DNA from: an uncultured Christensenella sp.
GTDB taxonomy: Bacteria > Bacillota > Clostridia > Christensenellales > UBA1242
Assembly: GCA_910584295.1 (NCBI GenBank)
Contig: CAJTYR010000001.1
Span: forward strand, 62,001-126,000
DNA: 64,000 nucleotides
Reading direction: 5' to 3'
Shown here: in pieces, positions 51,147-59,474 of the stretch
Numbering within the stretch: the first letter of the stretch is position 1
How the letters are laid out: each line of letters opens with the position of its first letter
Made by a program: the position numbers and the translations under genes
Notes under the pieces: generated by a model
Database searches by the model: none
Seen by the model: only the letters and a program-made list of their open reading frames with translations
Told to the model about the DNA's origin: nothing

Positions 51147-51851
51147 CTATTTTCCTCCAAATCTTCTGTTTCTTTTTGAAAATTCATAAAGTGCATTTCT
51201 TAATTCTTTTTCATCAAAATCAGGCCAATGAAGTTTTGTGAAGTAAAACTCCGCATAAGCCATTTGAAAAAGCATAAAATTTGACACCCTCATCTCTCCA
51301 CTTGTTCTGATCAAAAGATCAATGTCTGGAGCATCAGCCGAATACAAATTCTCTTTCAAATTTTCAATGGTAATATCCTTTCCACGCTCTGCAACCAAGT
51401 TTGCAGCATGAACAATATCTTCCCTTCCACCATAACTCATTGCAAGGTTGACGGTCAATCCAGTATTATTTTTGGTTTCTTCCATCGTTTTAATCAGTAT
51501 ATCTTGCATTTTTTTTGGAAATCTTGTCAAATCACCCATGGAAACAAATCTGATGTTCTTATTTTCAAATTGACTCTTATATTCTTCAACAAAATCATAA
51601 CAAAGTTCAAAAATATAGTCAATTTCAGCTTGTTCTCTTTTCCAATTATCAGTTGAAAAAGCAAAGAATGATGCAAAACGAATTTCAGGATATTTTAAAA
51701 GCGTTTCAATCATTTTTTTCAAAGAAATTGCACCTTGCTTGTGTCCCAAAACCTTGTTAAGCCCTCTGCTTCTTGCCCAGCGTCTGTTACCATCCATTAT
51801 GAATGCAATGTGAGTAGGCATTGTCACAATAGACTTTTTCTTTTTAAACAT
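51147..51851 (-). CDS. uppS: Undecaprenyl diphosphate synthase
   Basis: 234 residues. HIAFIMDGNRRWARSRGL with catalytic Asp, then FAFSTDNWKR, SYGGREDI, and LIRTSGEMRVSNFMLFQMAYAEFYF. It makes the C55 lipid carrier for cell-wall synthesis. AAGGGG before ATG 51851. Canonical frr-uppS-cdsA order. Confidence 0.96.
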   Translation of the reverse strand: MFKKKKSIVTMPTHIAFIMDGNRRWARSRGLNKVLGHKQGAISLKKMIETLLKYPEIRFASFFAFSTDNWKREQAEIDYIFELCYDFVEEYKSQFENKNIRFVSMGDLTRFPKKMQDILIKTMEETKNNTGLTVNLAMSYGGREDIVHAANLVAERGKDITIENLKENLYSADAPDIDLLIRTSGEMRVSNFMLFQMAYAEFYFTKLHWPDFDEKELRNALYEFSKRNRRFGGK

Positions 51852-51885
51852 TAAAACCCCTTAAAAATTCAATATCGTTCTTTTG

Positions 51886-52452
51886 TCAAACTTTCATAAC
51901 TTCTTCTTCTTTTGCATCACATTCGCTGTCCACAAGAGCCGTGTATTTGTCCATAACTTTTTGAACTTCTTTTTCAGCGCTTGCAAATTCGTCTTCAGAA
52001 ATTTCGCCGTCTTTTTTAAGATCCTTAAGCATATCAAGAGCATCTCTTCTGACATTTCTCATTGCAACTTTTGTGTCCTCACAAATTTTCTTAACATTTT
52101 TAACAATTTCTCTTCTTCTTTCTTCTGTTGGCATAGGAAAAACAAGCCTAATTATTTTTCCATCATCTGTTGGAGTAATTCCAATATCAGAAGCAGAAAT
52201 GGCTTTTTCAACATTTTTAATTTGAGAAGCATCCCAAATGTTTATGTTGAGGATTCGTCCTTCAGACACAGTGACAGTCCCCATTTGATTGATTGGAGTT
52301 GGTGTTCCATAATATTCAACCATAACCTTATCCAAAATGTGTGGATTTGCTCTCCCCGCTCTAATAACAAGATATTCGTTTTGTTGGTGCGAATATGCCT
52401 TCTCGAGGTCTTGTTTTAACGAAGCGAAAATATCATCAACAATTTCGTTCAT
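51886..52452 (-). CDS. frr: Ribosome recycling factor
   Basis: 188 residues from ATG 52452 behind AAAGGAG. VIRAGRANPHILDKVMVEYYGTPTPINQMGTVTV is the RRF signature, with long terminal helices. It splits post-termination ribosomes with EF-G. In most bacteria pyrH precedes frr; here another gene does. Confidence 0.96.
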   Translation of the reverse strand: MNEIVDDIFASLKQDLEKAYSHQQNEYLVIRAGRANPHILDKVMVEYYGTPTPINQMGTVTVSEGRILNINIWDASQIKNVEKAISASDIGITPTDDGKIIRLVFPMPTEERRREIVKNVKKICEDTKVAMRNVRRDALDMLKDLKKDGEISEDEFASAEKEVQKVMDKYTALVDSECDAKEEEVMKV

Positions 52453-52477
52453 AAATTCTCCTTTAATATACCAAAAT

Positions 52478-52506
52478 AGTATAACTGAAAAATTGTTATT
52501 TTGCAA
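52478..52506 (-). promoter_or_regulatory. Promoter of frr-uppS-cdsA
   Basis: TTGCAA (52501-52506), 17-base spacer, TATACT (52478-52483) on the minus strand. Confidence 0.75.
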
Positions 52507-52541
52507 ACAATTTCACATCCTCACAGCTTTGATAAATAAAA

Positions 52542-52564
52542 AAATTGCACGAAACGTGCAATTT
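52542..52564 (-). terminator. Terminator of the 703-residue gene
   Basis: AATTGCACG, TTT loop, CGTGCAATT followed by T residues on the minus strand. Confidence 0.88.
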
Positions 52565-52576
52565 TTCAATAAAATC

Positions 52577-54688
52577 TCATTTCTTTCCGTCATCTTTGAC
52601 CTTTGTGATTTTAATAACATCCGATTCCAATCTGTGGTACGCATCATTTGAAAGTTCTTGAGTTAGTTTTTTGAGAGGAGAATACAATTTTTCAGGTGTA
52701 GGAACAATGACTTTTTCTGAGCCAAACAAAGTTTGCTGTGGATCGACATAAGTCTGGCCAATATCTTTCAGAGTCTCAATAAGTGGTTCTCGAAGTGTGC
52801 TTTCAATGATGTCTGTGATTGGCTCTTTATCATCAAAACACATGTTCGTCAAGAAATCAATCACCCTGTCGTTAAGCTTATCAATGTCTGTAAACCTCTT
52901 ATTCAATTTTTCACGCTTAACATCATTATTTTTGATTTTAACCAACATTTCTTTGATCTCTTCAGAGAATGAAATCTCTTTATCACGAAGTCGACCAAAA
53001 TCAATGTAATCATCACCAGTTCTTTCAATTTGCTCAACAATAAATCTTTGATTATTGATACTCTTAATTTCAGTTGTGACCGCAAGCATCTTTTTTCTGT
53101 CTGTCAAAATCTCATTCCAACCACCATATTGATTGAGAATTGTTCTAATTTGACTTCTGATTTCTCTTCCTCCAAGTTCATCCTTTTTAAGTTTTAATTC
53201 ATGAAGTTTTCTGATATGTGGCACGATTCTTGGATCATTATCAAAGAAAAGCTCCACAAATTTTTCAACTCTTTGCCAATCGTCCATTTTGTCAACATCA
53301 AGAATTACAATATCTTCAATCTTTGCAAGTTTTCTAAACACAGGAATAACATCAAAATCAATGTTATGCTTGTTTGCAAAAAGCGATTTCCCAAGTTTGA
53401 AAAATCTTCCCATATAAGGATTGTCTGGATTCTCTTTGTCATGAGCATCGATTGCATGTAAAAGTTGGTTCAACTTCTCATTGTCCATTGCAAGCACATA
53501 TGTATTTTTCTTAATATACTCAATCGTTCCATTGACACCTGCATATCCCTCAAGCAAATAAATGTTTTTGTAAGCATTTGAAACCATTTCTTTAAGAGGA
53601 ATTGAATTCATCAAGCAAATATTTGAAGGATTTTCAAACAAGAATGAAAGATTGTATGTATGCTGTTTTTCAACAGCACAAAACTCATTGTTTAACTGAG
53701 CTTGCAAGTTCTTGATAAATATTTCTTTTTCCTTCATTGACCGAGCGTTAATTGTCAAAACAGAAAAATTGTTATTAATCCAACTTCTAAGAAGGTGGCG
53801 CTTACACTCAAACATTGTCATGCTTACTCGCCCTTCTTTTTGTGCCCTGTTATATTCTTCCACAACAAGTGCCCTTGGAAGTTTGCTCATAACATATTTA
53901 TAGGCGTCTTTCAGCTTTTCAGCATTGCAAGCAAAAAGACTTGGACAACAAACAAGCCCATCTCTTATGGCTCTCACTTTTTGTCTATTTCTTTCAAGTC
54001 CAATATATGGTTTATCAGGGACATTATACAAATATCTCCAAATACCTTCCTCTTCATTATAAATAGCAAAAGAAAGAAGAGCTTGATATATGTTTGAAAC
54101 CCCACTTGCAGTCAACTTTGAAAGCATTGTTGCGGCACATTTTTCAAACATTCCATTAACAATTTCTGATGAATTTTCTTTTGAAAGCGCAAGGGTCAGA
54201 ATTATTTGATCATAAATCCTGTCAAAATTTCTGTCGTAATTGCTATAACTTGATACAACACGTGTATCTGGATCATATGTAACACCCAAATTTCCATCAG
54301 TAAGTGAAGTTTTGTAAATTGTTTTGTATATATCAATTCCCCTATATGAAATTGAATGATACAATGATTTCAATCTGTTATAAATTGCAGATGCATCATC
54401 ATCAGTATATTTTGGAGCAGACAAAATTGCTTCAGCAGATTTTTTCCTGTCATTAATCTCTTCTTTTGTCAAACTTGGATCAAGTGCACCTTTGCCTTGT
54501 CTGCAAAATGGTGCAAGTGCAGCAACGGTCGCAACAAGAGTTTGTCTGGAAGATTCAGTCATATATTTGGTTGAAAAAGTATAATTTTCTTTCAGTTTTC
54601 TTGCAATAAACTCTTCAGAGACACCGAAGTATGTTTTAAGAATTCTGAATACACCATCACGGTTTGCTTCCCACTCAAAACCTGCCAT
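52577..54688 (-). CDS. Unknown 703-residue soluble protein in the pyrH position
   Basis: ATG 54688 follows AGGGGG at 9 bases. No signal peptide, membrane helix, P-loop or metal motif was recognised. The protein is mainly helical and charged; regions rich in Tyr and Asn lie near 100-160, a Cys-containing stretch near 255-265 (GLVCCPSLFACNAEKL), and coiled-coil-like charged segments at 500-640. It sits between tsf and frr, where pyrH is nearly universal, but is not related to UMP kinase. Own promoter and terminator show independent expression. Function unknown. Confidence 0.75.
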   Translation of the reverse strand: MAGFEWEANRDGVFRILKTYFGVSEEFIARKLKENYTFSTKYMTESSRQTLVATVAALAPFCRQGKGALDPSLTKEEINDRKKSAEAILSAPKYTDDDASAIYNRLKSLYHSISYRGIDIYKTIYKTSLTDGNLGVTYDPDTRVVSSYSNYDRNFDRIYDQIILTLALSKENSSEIVNGMFEKCAATMLSKLTASGVSNIYQALLSFAIYNEEEGIWRYLYNVPDKPYIGLERNRQKVRAIRDGLVCCPSLFACNAEKLKDAYKYVMSKLPRALVVEEYNRAQKEGRVSMTMFECKRHLLRSWINNNFSVLTINARSMKEKEIFIKNLQAQLNNEFCAVEKQHTYNLSFLFENPSNICLMNSIPLKEMVSNAYKNIYLLEGYAGVNGTIEYIKKNTYVLAMDNEKLNQLLHAIDAHDKENPDNPYMGRFFKLGKSLFANKHNIDFDVIPVFRKLAKIEDIVILDVDKMDDWQRVEKFVELFFDNDPRIVPHIRKLHELKLKKDELGGREIRSQIRTILNQYGGWNEILTDRKKMLAVTTEIKSINNQRFIVEQIERTGDDYIDFGRLRDKEISFSEEIKEMLVKIKNNDVKREKLNKRFTDIDKLNDRVIDFLTNMCFDDKEPITDIIESTLREPLIETLKDIGQTYVDPQQTLFGSEKVIVPTPEKLYSPLKKLTQELSNDAYHRLESDVIKITKVKDDGKK

Positions 54689-54717
54689 AAACAAAATCCC
54701 CCTTAATCCTTAATTTA

Positions 54718-54746
54718 ATTCTATCAAATTTCTTTTACTATGTCAA
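54718..54746 (-). promoter_or_regulatory. Promoter of the 703-residue gene
   Basis: TTGACA (54741-54746), 17-base spacer, TAGAAT (54718-54723) on the minus strand. Confidence 0.8.
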
Positions 54747-54781
54747 GAGCAAAGTTTTTTTATGTCGAATTTTGATAATAA

Positions 54782-54811
54782 AAAACACTCAAAGTTATGC
54801 TTGAGTGTTTT
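54782..54811 (-). terminator. Terminator of rpsB-tsf
   Basis: AAAACACTCAA, GCATAAC loop, TTGAGTGTTTT and T residues on the minus strand. Confidence 0.88.
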
Positions 54812-54820
54812 ATTCAAATT

Positions 54821-55474
54821 TTAGTTTCCAGCCATTTGCTTCGCAACTTCTTCAGCCAAGTTGTCGTTTCTCTTTTCAAGCCCCTCACCAAGTTCATAAC
54901 GAACAAATCTTCTGATAGAAAGCTTTTCTCCAATTTTGAGGGTTGCTTCTGTCAAAACATCTTTGATTGTTTTGCTTGAATCTTTCACGAAAGGTTGATT
55001 CATAAGGCAAACATCTTCATAATATTTTTTAACTCTGCCTTCAACCATCTTTTCAATGATTTGTGCTGGCTTGCCTTCATTGAGTGCTTGCGCTCTCAAG
55101 ATTTCCTTTTCATGCTCAAGTTCAGAAGCATCAACTTCTTCTTCTCTGACATACTTTGGATTTGCAGCAGCGATTTGCATTGCAATATCTTTCACCAAAT
55201 TTTGGAAATCATTGCTTTTTGCAACGAAGTCTGTTTCACAGTTAACTTCAACCAAGACACCAATTCTTCCTCCCATATGGATGTAAGATGCAACAAGTCC
55301 TTCTGAAGCAATTCTGCTTTGTTTTTTATCAACTGCTTTAAGTCCTCTTTCACGAAGAAGATTGACAGCCTTTTCAAAATCTCCGTTTGCATCTGTGAGT
55401 GCTTTTTTACATTCCATCATGCCAACGCCTGTTTGTGCTCTTAATTTAGCAACGTCTTGTGCAGTAAAACTCAT
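54821..55474 (-). CDS. tsf: Elongation factor Ts
   Basis: 217 residues, shorter than the roughly 290 of Bacillus but like other short EF-Ts. N-terminal UBA-like domain (VAKLRAQTGVGMMECKKALTDA), core with CETDFVAKSNDF motif (the TDFVA Asp-Phe that opens EF-Tu), and a single core subdomain. It recycles EF-Tu-GDP. 35 bases after rpsB. Confidence 0.96.
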   Translation of the reverse strand: MSFTAQDVAKLRAQTGVGMMECKKALTDANGDFEKAVNLLRERGLKAVDKKQSRIASEGLVASYIHMGGRIGVLVEVNCETDFVAKSNDFQNLVKDIAMQIAAANPKYVREEEVDASELEHEKEILRAQALNEGKPAQIIEKMVEGRVKKYYEDVCLMNQPFVKDSSKTIKDVLTEATLKIGEKLSIRRFVRYELGEGLEKRNDNLAEEVAKQMAGN

Positions 55475-55509
55475 AATAATTCTCCTTAATAATCAAAATT
55501 TTTCAACAA

Positions 55510-56403
55510 TTACTCTGCATCTTTTTTTGTTTCAACTTCAGCAGCTGGAGCAGCTTCAGTTTTTGTTTCTTTCTTTGCAACTGGTTTCTTTCTTGGTTTC
55601 TTTGCAACTTTCTTTTCTTCACCAGCTTCAGCATCAGCAACGCTTGGCTTTGCTTGTTCAAGCAAAGTTTCAAGGTCAAGAGTTTCTTCAGATGATTCTT
55701 CTTCATCTTTTTTCAAAGAAACGCCTTCTCTTGCTTCAATAACTGCATCAGCAAGTGCGCCAGCAATAAGTTTTACAGAACGAATTGCATCGTCGTTTCC
55801 TGGAATGACAACATCAACATATGATGGATCACAGTTTGTGTCAACCAAACTTACAACTGGAATGTTCAAGATGTTTGCTTCATGAACACAAATTTTTTCA
55901 TTTGATGGATCAACAACAAAGATAACTCCTGGGAGATCTCTCATTTCTTTGATTCCGCCAAGGTTTTTCTCCAATTTGTCTCTTTCGAGTTTAAGAAGAG
56001 CAACTTCTTTCTTTGGCAACAAATCAAATTCACCAACTTTTTCCATGTTGTTGAGTTTGTTAAGTCTTTCGATACGATTTCTGATTGTCTTGAAGTTTGT
56101 AAGAGTTCCCCCAAGCCATCTTGTGTTAACATAAAACATTCCGCATCTTTCGGCTTCTTCTTTAACGGCTTCTTGAGCTTGTTTTTTTGTTCCAACGAAA
56201 AGAACATTCTTTCCGCTTGCAACGATATCACGAACAAAAGTGTAAGCCTTGTCCACTTGTTCTGATGTTGTTTCCAAATTGATGATATGAATATCATTTC
56301 TTGCTGTGAAAATGTATTGTTTCATCTTTGGATTCCACTTTCTTGATTGATGTCCAAAGTGAACACCAGCCTCCAAAAGTTGTTTCATTGAAATAACTGA
56401 CAT
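55510..56403 (-). CDS. rpsB: Ribosomal protein S2
   Basis: 297 residues from ATG 56403 behind CAGGAGGG; 27 in-frame codons upstream are excluded. MKQLLEAGVHFGHQSRKWNPKMKQYIF start and DLPGVIFVVDPSNEKICVHEA are S2 signatures. Beyond the usual 235-240 residues there is a Lys/Ala/Glu-rich tail (about 240-297). First gene of rpsB-tsf. Confidence 0.96.
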   Translation of the reverse strand: MSVISMKQLLEAGVHFGHQSRKWNPKMKQYIFTARNDIHIINLETTSEQVDKAYTFVRDIVASGKNVLFVGTKKQAQEAVKEEAERCGMFYVNTRWLGGTLTNFKTIRNRIERLNKLNNMEKVGEFDLLPKKEVALLKLERDKLEKNLGGIKEMRDLPGVIFVVDPSNEKICVHEANILNIPVVSLVDTNCDPSYVDVVIPGNDDAIRSVKLIAGALADAVIEAREGVSLKKDEEESSEETLDLETLLEQAKPSVADAEAGEEKKVAKKPRKKPVAKKETKTEAAPAAEVETKKDAE

Positions 56404-56617
56404 AATTTTTCCCTCCTGTTTTTGTCTCTTCCCTAAAGTTTCAATTTTCTTTGGGCAACCCAAGTCAAAGACTTTTGCAAGCAAACAAATTCAAACTATC
56501 GACTTATCATTCTCAAAGGTTTGCAAGCGTTCAGGCAACATACCAAAAAATACGCTTTAGGTGAATATTTTGTCCAATGACATTTGAGAGTATATCATAT
56601 GTAATTCAAAAATGCAA
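56404..56617 (-). promoter_or_regulatory. rpsB promoter and long 5' leader
   Basis: TTGCAT (56612-56617), 17-base spacer, TATACT (56589-56594) on the minus strand; the leader is about 180 nt. Within it GCAAAC (56519-56524) can pair with GTTTGC (56481-56486), and CTTTG/CAAAG with GGG/CCC (near 56446-56467) can form another stem. Length and structure suggest a regulated leader; no known family was recognised. Confidence 0.6.
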
Positions 56618-56650
56618 GTAATTTTTATAATAAATATAAATAAAGCAACA

Positions 56651-56679
56651 TTGACAAACTGTCCATTTTTTGATATCAT
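56651..56679 (+). promoter_or_regulatory. Promoter of the 56706 gene
   Basis: TTGACA (56651-56656), 17-base spacer, TATCAT (56674-56679), divergent from the rpsB promoter. Confidence 0.75.
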
Positions 56680-56705
56680 TAAGTATTGAAGAAGGAGACC
56701 TAAAA

Positions 56706-57794
56706 ATGTCAATAAGAAGTAGAATGTATTTTGATGATTTGCAAAATGGAACAACAGAAGACAAATTGATTGCAGTAGGAGAATTGATTCTTCTTGCAAA
56801 AAAGAAAAATGACCCAAAACTCTTTGAAGAAATCTATTCATCCCCATCATTTTGGAAGAATATTAAAGAGTATATTGTTGCTCTGGATGCTGATATAAGA
56901 GGAGAAATGCATCATTTTTATGCACAACCTCTTCGAATTCATAAAAAGGTCAATCTTGATCAGGCACTACAATTTTTCACAGAAATAATTGAAAACTGTG
57001 ACAGTGAAAATACGCCTTTATCTGTCAGAGATTGGACAAAAATGACAGAGATTTCTTGCTTTGATAATGTTGTTGCCCTTGCACAAAAAAAAGGTCTTAT
57101 CAAAGTAGAGATAAAAAACTTGGATTTAATTTCAAAAAATAAAAATAATGATGAATATATTGAGCGCTCGATTAACAATGGATTTATCACTTTGGAAACT
57201 TTGAAAAAAAATAAGATTGAAACATTCAATTTTCTTACAAATTTGGCAGAAAATCAAATGACCCGCTCCTTGTTTGCTTCACTCAAAAATGGATTGCTCA
57301 CTCCTGATGTAACCATCTTTGAAAACAGCTCTGACTCTTTGTTTCATTGGACATCTATGAACAAAAAACTCTTTCTTTTCAATTTCAATGCATTGTGCAA
57401 AGGTGCGATCACACCTGATATTGCAAAACTTCAAGATGGCACTTCAAAAGACACCCTTTGGCACATTGCAATGGAAAGTGACATGAATCCAATGTTCATC
57501 GAAAAAGCAATGACAAGTGGGCTTATCACAAAAGAAATTATTTCTTTGAAAAATGCTGATGGCGTAACTTTGCTTGACCTCTTTGCACAAAGCAAAGACT
57601 CTCGTTTGTTTGAAAAAGCAAAAGAGCTTAAACTCATCCCACACAAATATTTATTTGAGATGGCAACAGCAAAAAAGAAAGCAAAACCACAAAAAACTTT
57701 GACACTCAAAGCCGCCCCAAAAAAGATTGAAAGAGCAGGACACGACAGCAAAAAATTGGGAAACAGAAATGGCGAGCGACAATACAGACGTTAA
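56706..57794 (+). CDS. Unknown protein with ankyrin-like helical repeats
   Basis: 362 residues from ATG 56706 behind AAGGAGA. About six repeats of 33-45 residues between 110 and 320, each with a NGxIT/TPD-type turn (NNGFITLETLK, KNGLLTPDVT, CKGAITPDIA, TSGLITKEII) and, late, ankyrin-like DTLWHIAMES and GVTLLDLFAQ. The tail (325-362) is strongly basic (KKKAKPQKTLTLKAAPKK), suggesting nucleic-acid or ribosome contact. No signal peptide. Function unknown. Monocistronic. Confidence 0.65.
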   Translation: MSIRSRMYFDDLQNGTTEDKLIAVGELILLAKKKNDPKLFEEIYSSPSFWKNIKEYIVALDADIRGEMHHFYAQPLRIHKKVNLDQALQFFTEIIENCDSENTPLSVRDWTKMTEISCFDNVVALAQKKGLIKVEIKNLDLISKNKNNDEYIERSINNGFITLETLKKNKIETFNFLTNLAENQMTRSLFASLKNGLLTPDVTIFENSSDSLFHWTSMNKKLFLFNFNALCKGAITPDIAKLQDGTSKDTLWHIAMESDMNPMFIEKAMTSGLITKEIISLKNADGVTLLDLFAQSKDSRLFEKAKELKLIPHKYLFEMATAKKKAKPQKTLTLKAAPKKIERAGHDSKKLGNRNGERQYRR

Positions 57795-57795
57795 G

Positions 57796-57828
57796 AAAAG
57801 CAGTGAATATAAACACTGCTTTTTTTAT
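57796..57828. terminator. Bidirectional terminator
   Basis: AAAAGCAGTG, AATATAAA loop, CACTGCTTTT then T residues, between converging genes and overlapping the rlmH stop. Confidence 0.85.
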
Positions 57829-58283
57829 TTGTGATAGCTTTTGTTTTCAATGATTGTAAATGCACGATAAATTTGCTCTAAAAGCATTATTCGAAAAAGG
57901 TTGTGTGGGAAAGTCATTGGTGAAAAAGATATTTTTTCATCAGCCAATTTTTTTACTTCTTCGCTGACCCCATAAGAGCCACCAACAACAATCGTAATTG
58001 TTGAAGAAAGCATCATGATACTTTTTATTTTTTCTGATAATTTTTCACTTGAAAGTTCTTTTCCTTTGATGTCACAAAGAATGACATAACCTTTCAAGTT
58101 TTTGACAATATCAACCCCTTCTTTTTGAACAATCGCCACAGGATTTTGAAGTTGATTTTGCTCTTTTATTTCAACAATTTTAAGACTGCAAAACGAAGAC
58201 AAGCGCTTCACATATTCTGCTTGTGCTTCTTTTGAAAACTTTTCTTTGAGATTTCCAACACAAACCAAATTTATGTTAATCAT
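57825..58283 (-). CDS. rlmH: 23S rRNA (pseudouridine1915-N3)-methyltransferase RlmH
   Basis: 152 residues from ATG 58283; ININLVCVGNLKEKF start, then IVVGGSYGVSEEVKKL and MTFPHNLFRIMLLEQIYRAFTI: the SPOUT knot of RlmH. It modifies helix 69 of 23S rRNA. The ATG overlaps the stop of the protease gene upstream by 4 bases. Confidence 0.95.
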   Translation of the reverse strand: MININLVCVGNLKEKFSKEAQAEYVKRLSSFCSLKIVEIKEQNQLQNPVAIVQKEGVDIVKNLKGYVILCDIKGKELSSEKLSEKIKSIMMLSSTITIVVGGSYGVSEEVKKLADEKISFSPMTFPHNLFRIMLLEQIYRAFTIIENKSYHK

Positions 58284-59443
58284 AAAATCCCCCAAATAAA
58301 GGTCATAAATGTCACAATAGCACCAAGAGCAATTGTCCCCCACATAAAGATTTTTGATTTTGTGTCCATTTTGAATTTGTCTTCTTTTTCCATTTGAGAA
58401 ACGGAATTTTTAATTATTTCCTCAAGATTATCATTAACAAAACTCATAAACTCTTTCTCGTCAATGATTTTTGCTGACAACTCAATTGGAGAAACATTTT
58501 CATCCACCATTTTATCATTTTTCAAATCTTCCACAGATTGAAGATAAGTTTCTTTTATTGCCATATTCGCAAGTTCTTGTTGTTTGCCAACAAAGTTATA
58601 TTTAAAAGTCTCTCGAAGCATAAATTTAACCAATTCAAAAGCAACAAAGACAAGAAGTGCAAGAAGAAGTATAAAGAGTGCAATCCCAAGGATTTTATTG
58701 CTCATCACATAGTCAGCAAGACTGTCAAAAAAGTTTCCAATTGCCCAACCTTTTTTTGCAGCAAAACCCAAAAGCACACTCAAGAAGTTGTTCATAAAGT
58801 GAACAATTATGCAAGGCCAGATTGAACAACATCCCCAACATATATAACCTAAAAACAAACCAATTATTGTCGCGTAGAAAAATTGTTCAATGTTGAGGTG
58901 TAAAAGACCAAAAAGCACACCAGAAATAACAATACTCTTCCTCATGCCAACCATCGAATTGCCATTAAGAAGCATGCCTCTATGGAGTGTTTCTTCACAA
59001 AATGCAGGCAAAATAGCTGTGCCAATAATGCTTAAAATAAGCCCCCACCATGTAGCATTTCCGCCACCACTTGAAACATGCTTATAGCCAAACAAAGAAA
59101 TAATGGAATTGAAAAAATTTGATACATATACATTCAAAAAGAAAACAATCATTCCGAGTGCAAAACTTGCCAGAATAACTTTGTATGAAACCTTTTTGTA
59201 GCAACAAAATTTAACAACATCACCAGTGCGAGATTTTGTGAAAATCTTAAGAAGTGCAAGAGGCAAAAGAAGAATAAGACCTATTTGCGTAAAGAGACTG
59301 ACATAAAAAGAGGCTTGCCTGCCAAGAAACGAAAACAAGTTGTAATGACCACAAATTCTCATTACAACCAAACAAACCATAACAAGGAAATATATCATAT
59401 TTGTGTAAAAATTTACACATTTTTCTTGTTTGCTTACATTCAT
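58280..59443 (-). CDS. CPBP family intramembrane glutamic endopeptidase (copy 1)
   Basis: 387 residues from ATG 59443 (GGAG 5 bases before). About eight membrane helices (20-285), a soluble domain (290-365) and a last membrane helix (367-385). Motif 1 EETLHRGML, motif 2 FGLLHLN, motif 3 HFMNNFLS are the CAAX/ABI active-site residues. Family members cleave within membranes; substrates include prenyl proteins or bacteriocin-related peptides, unknown here. C-terminal soluble domain plus helix is an addition not seen in copy 2. Confidence 0.88.
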   Translation of the reverse strand: MNVSKQEKCVNFYTNMIYFLVMVCLVVMRICGHYNLFSFLGRQASFYVSLFTQIGLILLLPLALLKIFTKSRTGDVVKFCCYKKVSYKVILASFALGMIVFFLNVYVSNFFNSIISLFGYKHVSSGGGNATWWGLILSIIGTAILPAFCEETLHRGMLLNGNSMVGMRKSIVISGVLFGLLHLNIEQFFYATIIGLFLGYICWGCCSIWPCIIVHFMNNFLSVLLGFAAKKGWAIGNFFDSLADYVMSNKILGIALFILLLALLVFVAFELVKFMLRETFKYNFVGKQQELANMAIKETYLQSVEDLKNDKMVDENVSPIELSAKIIDEKEFMSFVNDNLEEIIKNSVSQMEKEDKFKMDTKSKIFMWGTIALGAIVTFMTFIWGIL

Positions 59444-59474
59444 AGTTTCTCCATCGTAGTATATCTTACTCTCT

